A stretch of 64,000 nt of DNA. Source: Corynebacterium pacaense (lineage in GTDB: Bacteria > Actinomycetota > Actinomycetes > Mycobacteriales > Mycobacteriaceae). The stretch covers positions 1,127,684 to 1,191,683 of the forward strand of contig NZ_LT821240.1 of assembly GCF_900169525.1 (NCBI RefSeq), in the 5' to 3' direction. Under the pieces are notes generated by a model. The model saw only the letters and a program-made list of their open reading frames with translations. It did not search any database and was not told the origin of the DNA. The stretch's first letter is position 1. Every line of letters starts with the position of its first letter. Positions 56,024 to 63,878 of the stretch are shown here, piece after piece. The translations under genes and the position numbers were made by a program.

Positions 56024-56129
56024 GATCGGACCCTTTTCCTTCTCGGCCCCCAGCTTCGAAATGGGGCCTCGTGTCACTTTTTTTGGTTTTGTCCTGCAGA
56101 GCGTTCGTGCTCCCCTGCGGTATGAACAA

Positions 56130-56177
56130 ACACTATACTTTGTGGTCAATTAGCGCAAGGAGCACTACATATAGTAG
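56130..56177. promoter_or_regulatory. Pair of NrdR boxes and promoter of nrdHIE
   Basis: ACACTATACTTTGTGG (56130-56145) and GCACTACATATAGTAG (56162-56177) resemble the NrdR box ACACWATATATWGTGT, with centres 32 bp apart (three helical turns), the usual paired spacing. The first box covers TATAGT, the likely -10 on the minus strand (complement of 56132-56137); TTGCGC stands upstream as -35. NrdR with dATP/ATP would repress here. Confidence 0.78.
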
Positions 56178-56388
56178 TTACATCAAGGGAATTCCCAGCA
56201 CAGTAGTTGCCCACCCACCACATGTTGGGCCTCGCCGGAACTTCGTCTGACACGCCTGTCATTTTCCGGGCGGTCACCCCTGCCATTTTCCCAGCAGCGC
56301 CATTTTCCCGAAGGCCCAGCGTTATATAATTGTTACAATGCCGTGCTCCATTCCCGGCGTAACGCCACGCCCGGCCCGCGCCCGGCCA
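56178..56388. other. Spacer between nrdH promoter and alpha-glucosidase gene
   Basis: No gene seen. CATTTTCC occurs three times (56260-56267, 56284-56291, 56301-56308), 24 and 17 nt apart, each preceded by GTC or GC. An AT-rich stretch TTATATAATTGTTACAAT follows at about 56321-56338. The segment lies downstream of the glucosidase stop and upstream of the nrdH promoter; a terminator for the PTS operon is not obvious. Confidence 0.4.
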
Positions 56389-58074
56389 CTACCCCGCGAG
56401 CCGAAACACAACCCCCTCATAGGGCCGCAGGACGAACCCACGCGGATCGCGATCATCGGGATAGTTGGACAGCAGTTGCCTTGAGGTGCCGAAGCTGACA
56501 TCCCCCGGCAGGGTGAACTCCACCGCCTCCGCACTGAAGCTGCACACCACCAGCAGTGCCTCACCCTCCCCCTCCCGGAGGTAAGCGAAAACATCCGGAT
56601 CATCGCCGTTGATCAGCCGGTAGCTTCCGGTGGTTACCAGATCACATTCATGGCGCAGCCGGATGAGCTCACGGTAGTGGTGGAACACCGATTGCGGGTC
56701 CTCCACTGCTTCCTCGGCATTGACGTGCACATGATTGGGGTTGACCGGTAGCCATGGCGTGCCGTCGGTGAAGCCCGCCTCCGCGCCGGCCGTCCACTGC
56801 ATGGGCGTTCGTGCATTATCCCTTGACCTTGCGTGGAGAATGGCCATGGCCTCGCCGTCGTCGAGCCCGGCCGCGGTGAAATCACGGTAGGCGTTTTTCG
56901 AGTCAATGTCATCGAACTGCCCGATCCGGAGGAAATCCGCATTCGTCATGCCGAGCTCCTCACCCTGGTAGATGTACGGCGTGCCCTGCATCAGATGCAG
57001 CAGCGTGCCGAGCATCTTCGCACTCTCCACCCGAAACCGGCCGTCATCGCCGAACCTGGAGACCACTCGCGGTTGGTCATGGTTGCTCCAGTAGAGACTG
57101 TTCCAGCCGCGTCCGTTGAGAACCTCCTGCCAGTGCGACAGGACACGGCGCAGATCCGGCATCCGGGCCGGACACACATCCCATTTGCTGTCACCCGCCC
57201 GGTCGACGTGCATGTGCTCGAAATGGAAGATCATATCCAGTTCACCGTTGCGCGGGTCGGTGTATTCGATGGCCTGCTCCGCAGTGGTCCGGGGTGTCTC
57301 ACCGACGACCATGACGTCGAAGTCATCGAGAACATCCCTGCGCAGGTCACGGAGGAACTCATGGACCCTGGGCTGATTGGCGCATTGGGGATAGTAGGAG
57401 CCGTAACCGTCGGGGCCCGCGGGAGTGGAGCGAAACTCCTGGTTCTTGGCAATCAGGTTGATCACATCCATCCGGTAGCCGTCGATGCCGCGGTCCAGCC
57501 AGAACCGCATGATCTCCCGCACCTCCGCACGGACCCGGGGGTTCTCCCAGTTCAGGTCGGGTTGCTCGGCGGCGAAAAGATGGAGGTAGTACTTTCCCAC
57601 CGTCGCATTCCACGTCCAGGCGCTGCCACCGAAGGAGGATTTCCAGTTGTTCGGAGGCCCGCCGTCCACACCGTCGCGCCAGATGTAGTAGTCCCGGTAG
57701 TGCCCCGGGTCCGCAGAACAGGAGCGGCGGAACCATTCATGCTGGTCCGAGGTATGGTTGACCACCAGATCCAGGATGATTCTGAGGCCGCGCGCATGTG
57801 CCTGTGTGATGAGTTCATCCGCGTCGGCAAGCGTTCCGTATTCCGGCGCGACGACACGGTAGTCAGCGATGTCGTATCCGTTGTCCACATTGGGGGAGGC
57901 GTAGATGGGGTTGAGCCAGATGACGTCGGCACCGAGCTTCTGCACATAGGAGAGCTTGTCGACGACCCCCCTGAGGTCACCCACACCGTCCCCGGTGGAG
58001 TCACGGAAACTGCGCGGGTAGATCTGATACACCACCGCCCTGCGCCACCACGGCCGGTCATTCATCGTCATCAT
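56389..58074 (-). CDS. GH13 alpha-glucosidase (oligo-1,6-glucosidase/maltase type)
   Basis: 561 residues, cytosolic. GH13 motifs: VVNHTSDQH region (I), GYRMDVINLI with catalytic Asp (II), VMVVGETPRT with Glu (III), and YWSNHDQPR (IV). VIN after the nucleophile is typical of alpha-1,6- or alpha-1,4-glucosidases acting on short oligosaccharides, so isomaltose-, maltose- or trehalose-6-phosphate-like substrates are possible. The last gene of the mannose-family PTS operon, overlapping the EIIA gene, so it may split an imported phosphorylated disaccharide. Start ambiguous among 58074 and 58065. Confidence 0.88.
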   Translation of the reverse strand: MMTMNDRPWWRRAVVYQIYPRSFRDSTGDGVGDLRGVVDKLSYVQKLGADVIWLNPIYASPNVDNGYDIADYRVVAPEYGTLADADELITQAHARGLRIILDLVVNHTSDQHEWFRRSCSADPGHYRDYYIWRDGVDGGPPNNWKSSFGGSAWTWNATVGKYYLHLFAAEQPDLNWENPRVRAEVREIMRFWLDRGIDGYRMDVINLIAKNQEFRSTPAGPDGYGSYYPQCANQPRVHEFLRDLRRDVLDDFDVMVVGETPRTTAEQAIEYTDPRNGELDMIFHFEHMHVDRAGDSKWDVCPARMPDLRRVLSHWQEVLNGRGWNSLYWSNHDQPRVVSRFGDDGRFRVESAKMLGTLLHLMQGTPYIYQGEELGMTNADFLRIGQFDDIDSKNAYRDFTAAGLDDGEAMAILHARSRDNARTPMQWTAGAEAGFTDGTPWLPVNPNHVHVNAEEAVEDPQSVFHHYRELIRLRHECDLVTTGSYRLINGDDPDVFAYLREGEGEALLVVCSFSAEAVEFTLPGDVSFGTSRQLLSNYPDDRDPRGFVLRPYEGVVFRLAG

Positions 58075-58474
58075 CCATCTCGGTGGATACCTGGTTGACG
58101 TGGACGATGGCCTTCCTTGCCTGCTCGATGTAGGTGTTGATCCTCTCCTCGGTCGGGGGCTTTCGCTCGGGATGCAGGGCGAGCTGGAGGGCCAGCGCCA
58201 CGTTGGCGCCGGCGATGACCGTCGTGTTCGGCCTCCGCTGCGCGACCAGGGCGAACTCCTGGTTGACGCTGCCGCCGAGCAGGTCGGTGAGAATCACCAG
58301 TTCATCGTCTGGATCAATCTCCGCCATGACCGCTGCCACCTCATCGGCCACTGGAATGTTCTCCGAGTAGGCATCGAGGACATGGAACATTTCCTTCTTG
58401 TTGCTCACCAGCTCGATGGTGTGGGCGAGGCCGCTGGCGAAATGGCCGTGGGAGGCAATGATGAAGCTGCGCAT
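58058..58474 (-). CDS. PTS mannose-family EIIA component
   Basis: 138 residues, single-domain EIIA-Man. FIIASHGHFASGL holds the phosphorylated His (His 9); LTDLLGGSVNQEFA matches the family segment LVDLFGGSPF-N. It receives phosphate from HPr and passes it to EIIB. Start ATG 58474, AAGGAA upstream, with the end overlapping the alpha-glucosidase start. The acidic tail MDDDDE is peculiar but short. Confidence 0.9.
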   Translation of the reverse strand: MRSFIIASHGHFASGLAHTIELVSNKKEMFHVLDAYSENIPVADEVAAVMAEIDPDDELVILTDLLGGSVNQEFALVAQRRPNTTVIAGANVALALQLALHPERKPPTEERINTYIEQARKAIVHVNQVSTEMDDDDE

Positions 58475-58499
58475 GATCGGTTCTTCCTTAAACTCTTGA

Positions 58500-59348
58500 T
58501 TAGGGGGCGAGGATGCCGAATCCGGCTGCGGCGATCGAGATGACCAGAACAACCAGAATGACGCGGGTGACCGACATCCACTTCTTGCCCAGGAGCCAGT
58601 AGATGAGGGCGGCGAAGACCGCGGGCAACAGTGCCGGCATGATCGCGTCAAGGACATCGCTCTGAATGTTCAACGAGACCTCCCCCATCTGGAAGACAAA
58701 GGGAACGTTGATCTTGACCACCGAGGCAATGAGTGCGCCGACGACGGTGAGGCCGAGTACCGAAGCAGCCTCCGTGAACGCCGTCAGCTTGTCACCCATG
58801 TTGGTGATCAGCTGAACTCCGGATTAGTAGCCGATGGAGAAGAGTTTGAATCGCAACGCCAGGAATACGATGTTGAGGATGAACCAGACTATGCCTCCGA
58901 GCGGGTTGCCCTGCAGCGCCATGTAGCCGGCGATCGAACCCATGATGGTGGGCAGCAGCACCCAGATGAGCGTGTCACCGACACCTGCGAGCGGACCCAT
59001 GAGGCCCGTCTTGAAGGACTGCACGGCGGGCCCGGCCTTTCGGCCGTCCTTCTCCTCCATGGCCAGCACCGCACCCAGAATCAGGTTCGCCATCCAGGTG
59101 GTGGTGTTGAAGAACCGCGAGTGGTTGACAAGTGATGCCTTGTAATCGTCATCATCGGGGTAGATCTTGCGGAGGGTCGATGAGAGCCCGAAGACAACGC
59201 CGGGTCCCTGCTGGGTCTCGTAGTTGAAGACGTTGCAGGCCATGAACATGTAGCGGGCTGCCGATTGCCGGATATCCCGCTTGGTCAGGGAGTACGTCGG
59301 GGTGGCGCCGTCGGGGAGGTCGGCGTCGGTGGGAATGGGCTCACTCAT
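58500..59348 (-). pseudogene. PTS mannose-family EIID component, interrupted by an in-frame TAA stop
   Basis: From ATG 59348 (ATG overlapping the end of EIIC) the frame gives 174 residues (TLTKRDIRQSA-type start SLTKRDIRQSA, GPGVVFGLSSTLRKIYP, FNTTTWMANLILGAVLAMEE, GLMGPLAGVGDTLIWVLLP) to LFSIGY, then TAA at 58824-58826. It continues open in the same frame for 107 more codons: SGVQLITNMGDKLTAFTEAA, SVLGLTVVGALIASVVKINVP, ending at 58500. Together 282 codons, the normal EIID length. Either a nonsense mutation (natural or assembly error), stop readthrough, or two separately translated halves (the ATG at 58799 has no good ribosome-binding site). Confidence 0.82.
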
Positions 59349-60147
59349 CGTAATCAAGTCCTGTCTGTGCGAGTTGGGGCTGTGGGGAGGCCGCGGCGGC
59401 CGCGGAGGGGGTCGGCTCCGCGGTGGTCCTGCGGAAGAACTCGTAGGAGAATCCGAACCCGAGAAGTGCGATTCCAAGGATGGGCATGTTCAGGTAGGCC
59501 GCCAGGACGAATCCTATGGTCAGGTAAATCAGGTAGCGCTTGACCGGCATGTAGCGCAGCAGGATCGCGATACCGACCACGGGCAGGATTCCGCCCGCAA
59601 CCTGCAGGCCCTCGGTGACCCAGACCGGAACGGCCTCGAGGATCCAGTTGACCACGGGCGCCCCGAAGAACACCGCGATGGCGGTGGGGATCGCCGTGGA
59701 CAGGCCGAACAGCAACGGCCCGATCCAGAGCGTGCGCAGCGCCGCGGAGAATCTTCCCACCTCCACCTGCTTCTGGGAGGCCCGTGCGACAAAGTTGTTG
59801 ATGATCTTGACCACGATGTCGAGCTGGATACCCAGCATGCCGACGGGCAGACCGATGGCCAGACCGACATCGATTCCCTGCCCGGTCTTGATGGCCACGT
59901 AACCGCCGACGATGGTGGCCAGGCCGTAGTTCGGGACCGATGAGCCACCGAGCTGCGCTATACCCAGCGCCATGAGCTGGAAGGTTCCGGCGATGACCAT
60001 CGCCGTCTGCATGTCACCCATGATCAGGCCGACGAAGACGCCCACGATGGCCGGGAAGTAGGACAGTATGACGGGACCGTTCTGGTCGATCGTCATGATG
60101 AACGCTAGGAGGATGATGAGGATCATCTGGATGATCTCGATGGGCAT
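59341..60147 (-). CDS. PTS mannose-family EIIC component
   Basis: 268 residues with about seven hydrophobic helices. MPIEIIQMILIILLAFIMTID and GTFQLMALGIAQLGGSSVPNYG match the ManY/SorA family; the tail is Ala/Pro-rich. Forms the sugar channel with EIID. Start ATG 60147 with CAGGAGA upstream; end overlaps the EIID start by eight bases. Confidence 0.92.
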   Translation of the reverse strand: MPIEIIQMILIILLAFIMTIDQNGPVILSYFPAIVGVFVGLIMGDMQTAMVIAGTFQLMALGIAQLGGSSVPNYGLATIVGGYVAIKTGQGIDVGLAIGLPVGMLGIQLDIVVKIINNFVARASQKQVEVGRFSAALRTLWIGPLLFGLSTAIPTAIAVFFGAPVVNWILEAVPVWVTEGLQVAGGILPVVGIAILLRYMPVKRYLIYLTIGFVLAAYLNMPILGIALLGFGFSYEFFRRTTAEPTPSAAAAASPQPQLAQTGLDYDE

Positions 60148-60194
60148 TGCCGTCTCCTGTTTCCTTAGGTACCTGTTGTTGTCTGCTGAGTCCG

Positions 60195-60671
60195 CTAGAT
60201 TTCGGTCAGCGGCTGCTCAGGATCGGAGGGAACATAGCGGATGGACAGCGGGATTCCACGGTCCCTCAGTGCCCTGAGGTCGGCTTCCTCCCGCTCATCC
60301 ACGGCGACCCAGCTGGAGAGCTTCTTCTTTCCCTCGGAGTAGAAGATGATTCCGAGGTTGATCCCGGGGATCTCCACCCCTGCCTCCGCCAGGCGCAGAT
60401 AGGTGGCGGGCTCCTTGACCACGATCAGCACCCGCTGGTTGGCGTAGTTGCCAGCAAGGAAATTGGCGATCGCCTTGTCCGTGTCGATGATCGACATCCC
60501 GGTGCCTACCGGCTTGGACAGCCGCATGCTGGATTTGAGCATTTCATCCCTGCTGACCGTGTCATCGATGACCATGATCCGGGTTGCGCGTGTCTCAGTG
60601 GCCCACCGCGTGACCACTATCCCGTGCACGAGGCGTTGATCCACTCGCGCGAGAACAATTCCATTAAACAT
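60195..60671 (-). CDS. PTS mannose-family EIIB component
   Basis: 158 residues. ARVDQRLVHGIVVTRW carries the phosphorylated His (His 16), as in ManX-IIB. Followed by IMVIDDTVSRDEMLK, VLIVVKEPATYLRL and INLGIIFYSEGKKKLSS. It phosphorylates the incoming sugar. ATG 60671 with AAGGAG. First gene of the operon, just behind the LacI operator region. Confidence 0.93.
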   Translation of the reverse strand: MFNGIVLARVDQRLVHGIVVTRWATETRATRIMVIDDTVSRDEMLKSSMRLSKPVGTGMSIIDTDKAIANFLAGNYANQRVLIVVKEPATYLRLAEAGVEIPGINLGIIFYSEGKKKLSSWVAVDEREEADLRALRDRGIPLSIRYVPSDPEQPLTEI

Positions 60672-60689
60672 GGTGACTCCTTCAAGTTA

Positions 60690-60795
60690 TGTATACGCTT
60701 ACATAACGGGGTGTTTGAGGTTTCAAGGTGAGTATAAGCAGGATTGTCAAGGTGATGAAAGCGTTTACATTGACAATATTGTGCAATCGCTTACA
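60690..60795. promoter_or_regulatory. Three LacI-family operators and divergent promoters
   Basis: TGTATACGCTTACA (60690-60703), TGAAAGCGTTTACA (60756-60769) and TGCAATCGCTTACA (60782-60795) share TGnAnnCGnTTnCA, the LacI/CcpA-type half-site core with central CG. Outer copies are 66 and 26 bp from the middle one. TTGACA (60770-60775) may be the -35 of the lacI gene, while on the minus strand TATACT (complement of about 60731-60736) is a candidate -10 for EIIB. Confidence 0.72.
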
Positions 60796-60843
60796 TGTGT
60801 CTAACGTGGAGCATCAAGAGCACCTTTACTCGAGAGGATATCC

Positions 60844-61890
60844 ATGAGTCCCCACCGCCGAGGTTCCAGAGGAGCCACCATCGCCGACGTGGCCAAGCTC
60901 GCGGGAGTGTCCACCGCAACAGTATCGCGAGCCCTTCACGGCTCCGCCAATGTCGGCCCCGGAACACTGGAAAAGGTGGCAAGGGCCGCCGAGGAACTGA
61001 ACTTCAGCGTCACCCGCAGCGCATCGGCGCTGGCCAGCGGACGAACGAACCGAATCGCGCTGCTCAACGGAGGGCAGCTGGCACACTGGTTCGTCAGTGA
61101 GATCCTGCAGGGCAGCTACACCCACCTCAATCAATCAAACATGGACCTACTGATCTACCGTGCGGGAAGCCGCACCGAACGTGAACAGTTTTTCACCGCC
61201 CTGCCTGCGCGTCGAAACGCAGATGCCATGCTGGTGACCTCCTTCGCCCTTGAAGCGGAGGAGGTGACCGCCCTGGAGAGCCTGGGAATGCCGGTGGTCT
61301 ACCTCAACATGCCCTATGACGACCGGCCCAACGTCTCCATCGACGACGTCGCCGCAGGCTCGGGCGTGGCCAGGCATCTCATCGGCCTGGGACACCGCCG
61401 GCTCGCCTTCGTGGGCACCGGCCTTACCCACCTGGGTTTCGATTGGAGCTCCGACGACCGTTCCCGCGGATTCGCCGAGCAGATCAACGCATCGGAGCAC
61501 GCAATCTCCTTCGAGTCGATCACCGTTGCCAATACCCCGAGGGCGGCAAGCGAGGCTGTCACCCAGATTCTCAACCTCTCCCCCATCCCGACTGGAATCT
61601 TCGTACTCCATGACGAACTGGCCCTGGCGATCACCCACATCCTCCGCCAGCGCGGACTGCGGGTACCCGAGGACATCTCCGTGATCGGCTTTGATGATCA
61701 CCCGCTCGCCGAACCCTTCGGACTCACCACCGTCCGGCAGCCCGTGGAGGAGATCGGCAGGCGGGGAGCCGAACTGGCCGTCAAACTGGCTCGGGGCGAG
61801 GACCCCGGGAACACCAACATCAGCATCCCGACCTCGCTGATCATGCGCACCACGTCCTCCACTCCGCAGGCGAGTGTCCTCCTGTCCTAA
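60844..61890 (+). CDS. LacI-family transcriptional regulator
   Basis: 348 residues. N-terminal LacI helix-turn-helix TIADVAKLAGVSTATVSRAL and hinge, then a periplasmic-binding-like sensor domain (NADAMLVTSF, VSIDDVAAG, LGHRRLAFVG, GIFVLHDELALAIT, DISVIGFDDHPLAEPFGLTTV). AGAGGA precedes ATG 60844. Divergent from the mannose-family PTS/alpha-glucosidase operon, with three operator copies between, so it almost certainly regulates it with an imported (phospho)sugar as inducer. Confidence 0.92.
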   Translation: MSPHRRGSRGATIADVAKLAGVSTATVSRALHGSANVGPGTLEKVARAAEELNFSVTRSASALASGRTNRIALLNGGQLAHWFVSEILQGSYTHLNQSNMDLLIYRAGSRTEREQFFTALPARRNADAMLVTSFALEAEEVTALESLGMPVVYLNMPYDDRPNVSIDDVAAGSGVARHLIGLGHRRLAFVGTGLTHLGFDWSSDDRSRGFAEQINASEHAISFESITVANTPRAASEAVTQILNLSPIPTGIFVLHDELALAITHILRQRGLRVPEDISVIGFDDHPLAEPFGLTTVRQPVEEIGRRGAELAVKLARGEDPGNTNISIPTSLIMRTTSSTPQASVLLS

Positions 61891-61908
61891 CTGCCTGTCG
61901 CCTATCGC

Positions 61909-62505
61909 CTATCGACGCCCTTCACCGCGCTGCACAACGAGCAGCCCGGCCCCGGACCGGATCACGACGGCGGAGAACCCGGGATCCGCGTCCACCAGCG
62001 CACGAAACTCCGTCACCTGATCGGCGTGCGAGATCACATTGTCCACGATCAACAACCCACTGTGGGCGAGGACCCGGCGAAGCTCCGGCCAGTAATCCGC
62101 ATAGAATGACCGCTCGGCGTCAAGAAAGATGAACGGCCACGCGCCATCCGCCTCGGTCTTGAGCAGCTCGCCGGCATCGCCCACCAGAACTTCGACCCGA
62201 TCGCGGAGGCCACACTCCTCGAGATTGAACTCCGCCTCGGCGGAACGCTGGCGATCATTATCGATCGTGGTCATCCGCCCCCGCGTGGATCCCAGGGCAT
62301 CGGCCAGCCAGATCGTGGAGTAGCCATTGGATGTGCCGATTTCCAGGAGCCGGTCGGGAGCGATGCCAACGACCAGCGTATGGAGGATCGCCGCCGATTC
62401 CGGCTCAAGATTCCGCCTGCGATCTACCCGGGATTCCTGGGTGGCATCGAACTGCCTACCCTCTTGATACAGCTCGGCCAGGGACTGAAGGAGATTGGTG
62501 TCCAT
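61909..62505 (-). CDS. SAM-dependent O-methyltransferase (family 3/class I)
   Basis: 198 residues. Class I methyltransferase fold: LLEIGTSNGYSTIWLA (SAM motif I), TTIDNDRQRSAEAEFN, VLVGDAGELL, FIFLDAERSFYADYW and LLIVDNVISHADQ (motif with acidic metal site). Resembles caffeoyl-CoA/catechol O-methyltransferase-like family 3 proteins. Ends convergently to lacI, 18 nt away. The repeats and IS2 lie upstream. Substrate not known. Confidence 0.87.
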   Translation of the reverse strand: MDTNLLQSLAELYQEGRQFDATQESRVDRRRNLEPESAAILHTLVVGIAPDRLLEIGTSNGYSTIWLADALGSTRGRMTTIDNDRQRSAEAEFNLEECGLRDRVEVLVGDAGELLKTEADGAWPFIFLDAERSFYADYWPELRRVLAHSGLLIVDNVISHADQVTEFRALVDADPGFSAVVIRSGAGLLVVQRGEGRR

Positions 62506-62620
62506 CGCCTCATAGTAATGGTGGCAAACATAGTTTCAACACAGTGAGATTCAAGCCACATTCCAAACCCCTGCATCCTCATGCCACAGATTCCGGCCAA
62601 GCCCGGGTGAGGCTCTCCAC

Positions 62621-62873
62621 AAACGGACAGCTCATCGCGGGAGCTGCGACCAGCTGACCGTCAACCCCAACCGCGGCCCGGATCCCCACCAGTACCCGCG
62701 CAAACGGACAGCTCATCGCGGGAGCTGCGACCAGCTGACCGTCAACCCCAACCGCGGCCCGGATCCCCACCAGTACCCGCGCAAACGGACAGCTCATCGC
62801 GGGAGCTGCGACCAGCTGACCGTCAACCCAAACCGCGGCCCGGATCCCCACCAATACCCGCGCAAACGGACAG
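62621..62873. repeat. 81-bp tandem repeat, three full copies plus a 10-bp start of a fourth
   Basis: Units begin AAACGGACAG at 62621, 62702, 62783 and 62864, exactly 81 bp apart. Copies 1 and 2 look identical; copy 3 differs at a few positions (ACCCAAACC in place of ACCCCAACC, CCAATACCC in place of CCAGTACCC). The unit contains GCTGCGACCAGCTGACCGTC, CCGCGGCCCGGATCC. It is 27 codons long: one minus-strand frame stays open with repeat CPFARVLVGIRAAVGVDGQL, but no start or plausible gene frames it. The fourth copy is cut off by the insertion sequence. Confidence 0.9.
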
Positions 62874-62900
62874 TGAACCGGCCCGGGTTCTGTGCCGCTT

Positions 62901-63878
62901 CTATGCGGGGAGCGACTCCTCGGTGAGGGCCGCGTAGTAGGTCGCCTCGAACTCGTCGGGGCTGACCATTCCAAGGCTACCGTGAAGCCTTCGGTTGTTG
63001 TACCAGTCGACCCATCCGGCGGTCGCGAACTCGACGTCTGCGATTGTCTTGTAGGGGCCGTCGTGGAAGATCGTCGTACGCACGCATTCGGCCTTGTAGA
63101 GCCCGTTGATCGTCTCCATAAGCGCGTTGTCGTACGCATCGCCGACGGTCCCGATCGAGGCGGCGATACCCTCGAGCGCGAGATGCTCGGTGAGCATCAC
63201 GGAGGTGTATTGGGCCCCCGCATCCGAGTGGTGCCGCAGTTGTCCGGGGCCGACTCGGTGGCCTTGCCGGTCACGTTCCCAGAGCGCCATGCGCAGCGGG
63301 ATCATGACGAGGTCGACATGCTTGGTGGTCTGGACGTGCCAAGACACGATGCGTTGCGAGAACACGTCGAGGATGAACGCGACATACACCCATCCCGCCC
63401 AAGTGCGGACATAGGTGAAATCGGTGACCCACGTGTGATCGGGCCGCGGGGCGGTGAAGTCCCGGTTCAGCAGATCCCCGGCCCGGATCCCGTCCTTCAC
63501 ACGGATCGTCGTACGGATCGCTTTCGCCCGCGTGACGCCCGAAAGCCCCAATGCCCGCATGGCACGGTCGACTGCCCCGCGGGAGGCCTCCGGGAGCGCG
63601 GTGCGGCGGATCAGGGCGGTCATTTTCTTCCGCCCGTACAACCCCTCCGGAGTCATCCGACGACGTTGCTCACCGGCCTGATCCTCGACGGTCGTCCAGG
63701 CGGCGTCACGGACCGCGTCCACGACCATCGCGTCGGCTACTGTACGGGCCGAAATCCGGGGGCGTTTCCAGGACCGGTAGGTGCGTGCCGCGATCTTCAT
63801 GCCCTGCTCACGCAGGACGCGAACGATCGACTCGACGGCGAAGCCCTCCGAACGCATCTGGTCGATGAAGCCCATCAT
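62901..63878 (-). CDS. IS3-family transposase OrfB
   Basis: 325 residues. HTH_21-like N-terminus (ARTYRSWKRPRIS, LYGRKKMTALIRR), then the DDE integrase core: WVTDFTYVRTW (Asp), HHSDAGAQYTS (Asp), NALMETINGLYKAE (Glu), ending WVDWYNNRRLHGSLG. Start ATG 63878 overlaps the stop of OrfA (TGATG), so coupling rather than obligatory frameshift is possible. Intact over its length. Confidence 0.92.
   Translation of the reverse strand: MMGFIDQMRSEGFAVESIVRVLREQGMKIAARTYRSWKRPRISARTVADAMVVDAVRDAAWTTVEDQAGEQRRRMTPEGLYGRKKMTALIRRTALPEASRGAVDRAMRALGLSGVTRAKAIRTTIRVKDGIRAGDLLNRDFTAPRPDHTWVTDFTYVRTWAGWVYVAFILDVFSQRIVSWHVQTTKHVDLVMIPLRMALWERDRQGHRVGPGQLRHHSDAGAQYTSVMLTEHLALEGIAASIGTVGDAYDNALMETINGLYKAECVRTTIFHDGPYKTIADVEFATAGWVDWYNNRRLHGSLGMVSPDEFEATYYAALTEESLPA

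Noticed and set aside
58500..58799. Separate 99-residue membrane protein gene
   Set aside because: It is the C-terminal part of EIID in the same frame as the upstream half and lacks its own ribosome-binding site.
62621..62873. CRISPR array
   Set aside because: Units are directly joined 81-mers with no unique spacers and no cas genes nearby.
62579..63139. Minus-strand frame with 27-residue repeats (CPFARVLVGIRAAVGVDGQL...)
   Set aside because: Open only because the 81-bp unit is divisible by three and lacks stops in that frame. It runs into the IS end and shadows the transposase; no start or composition of a real gene.
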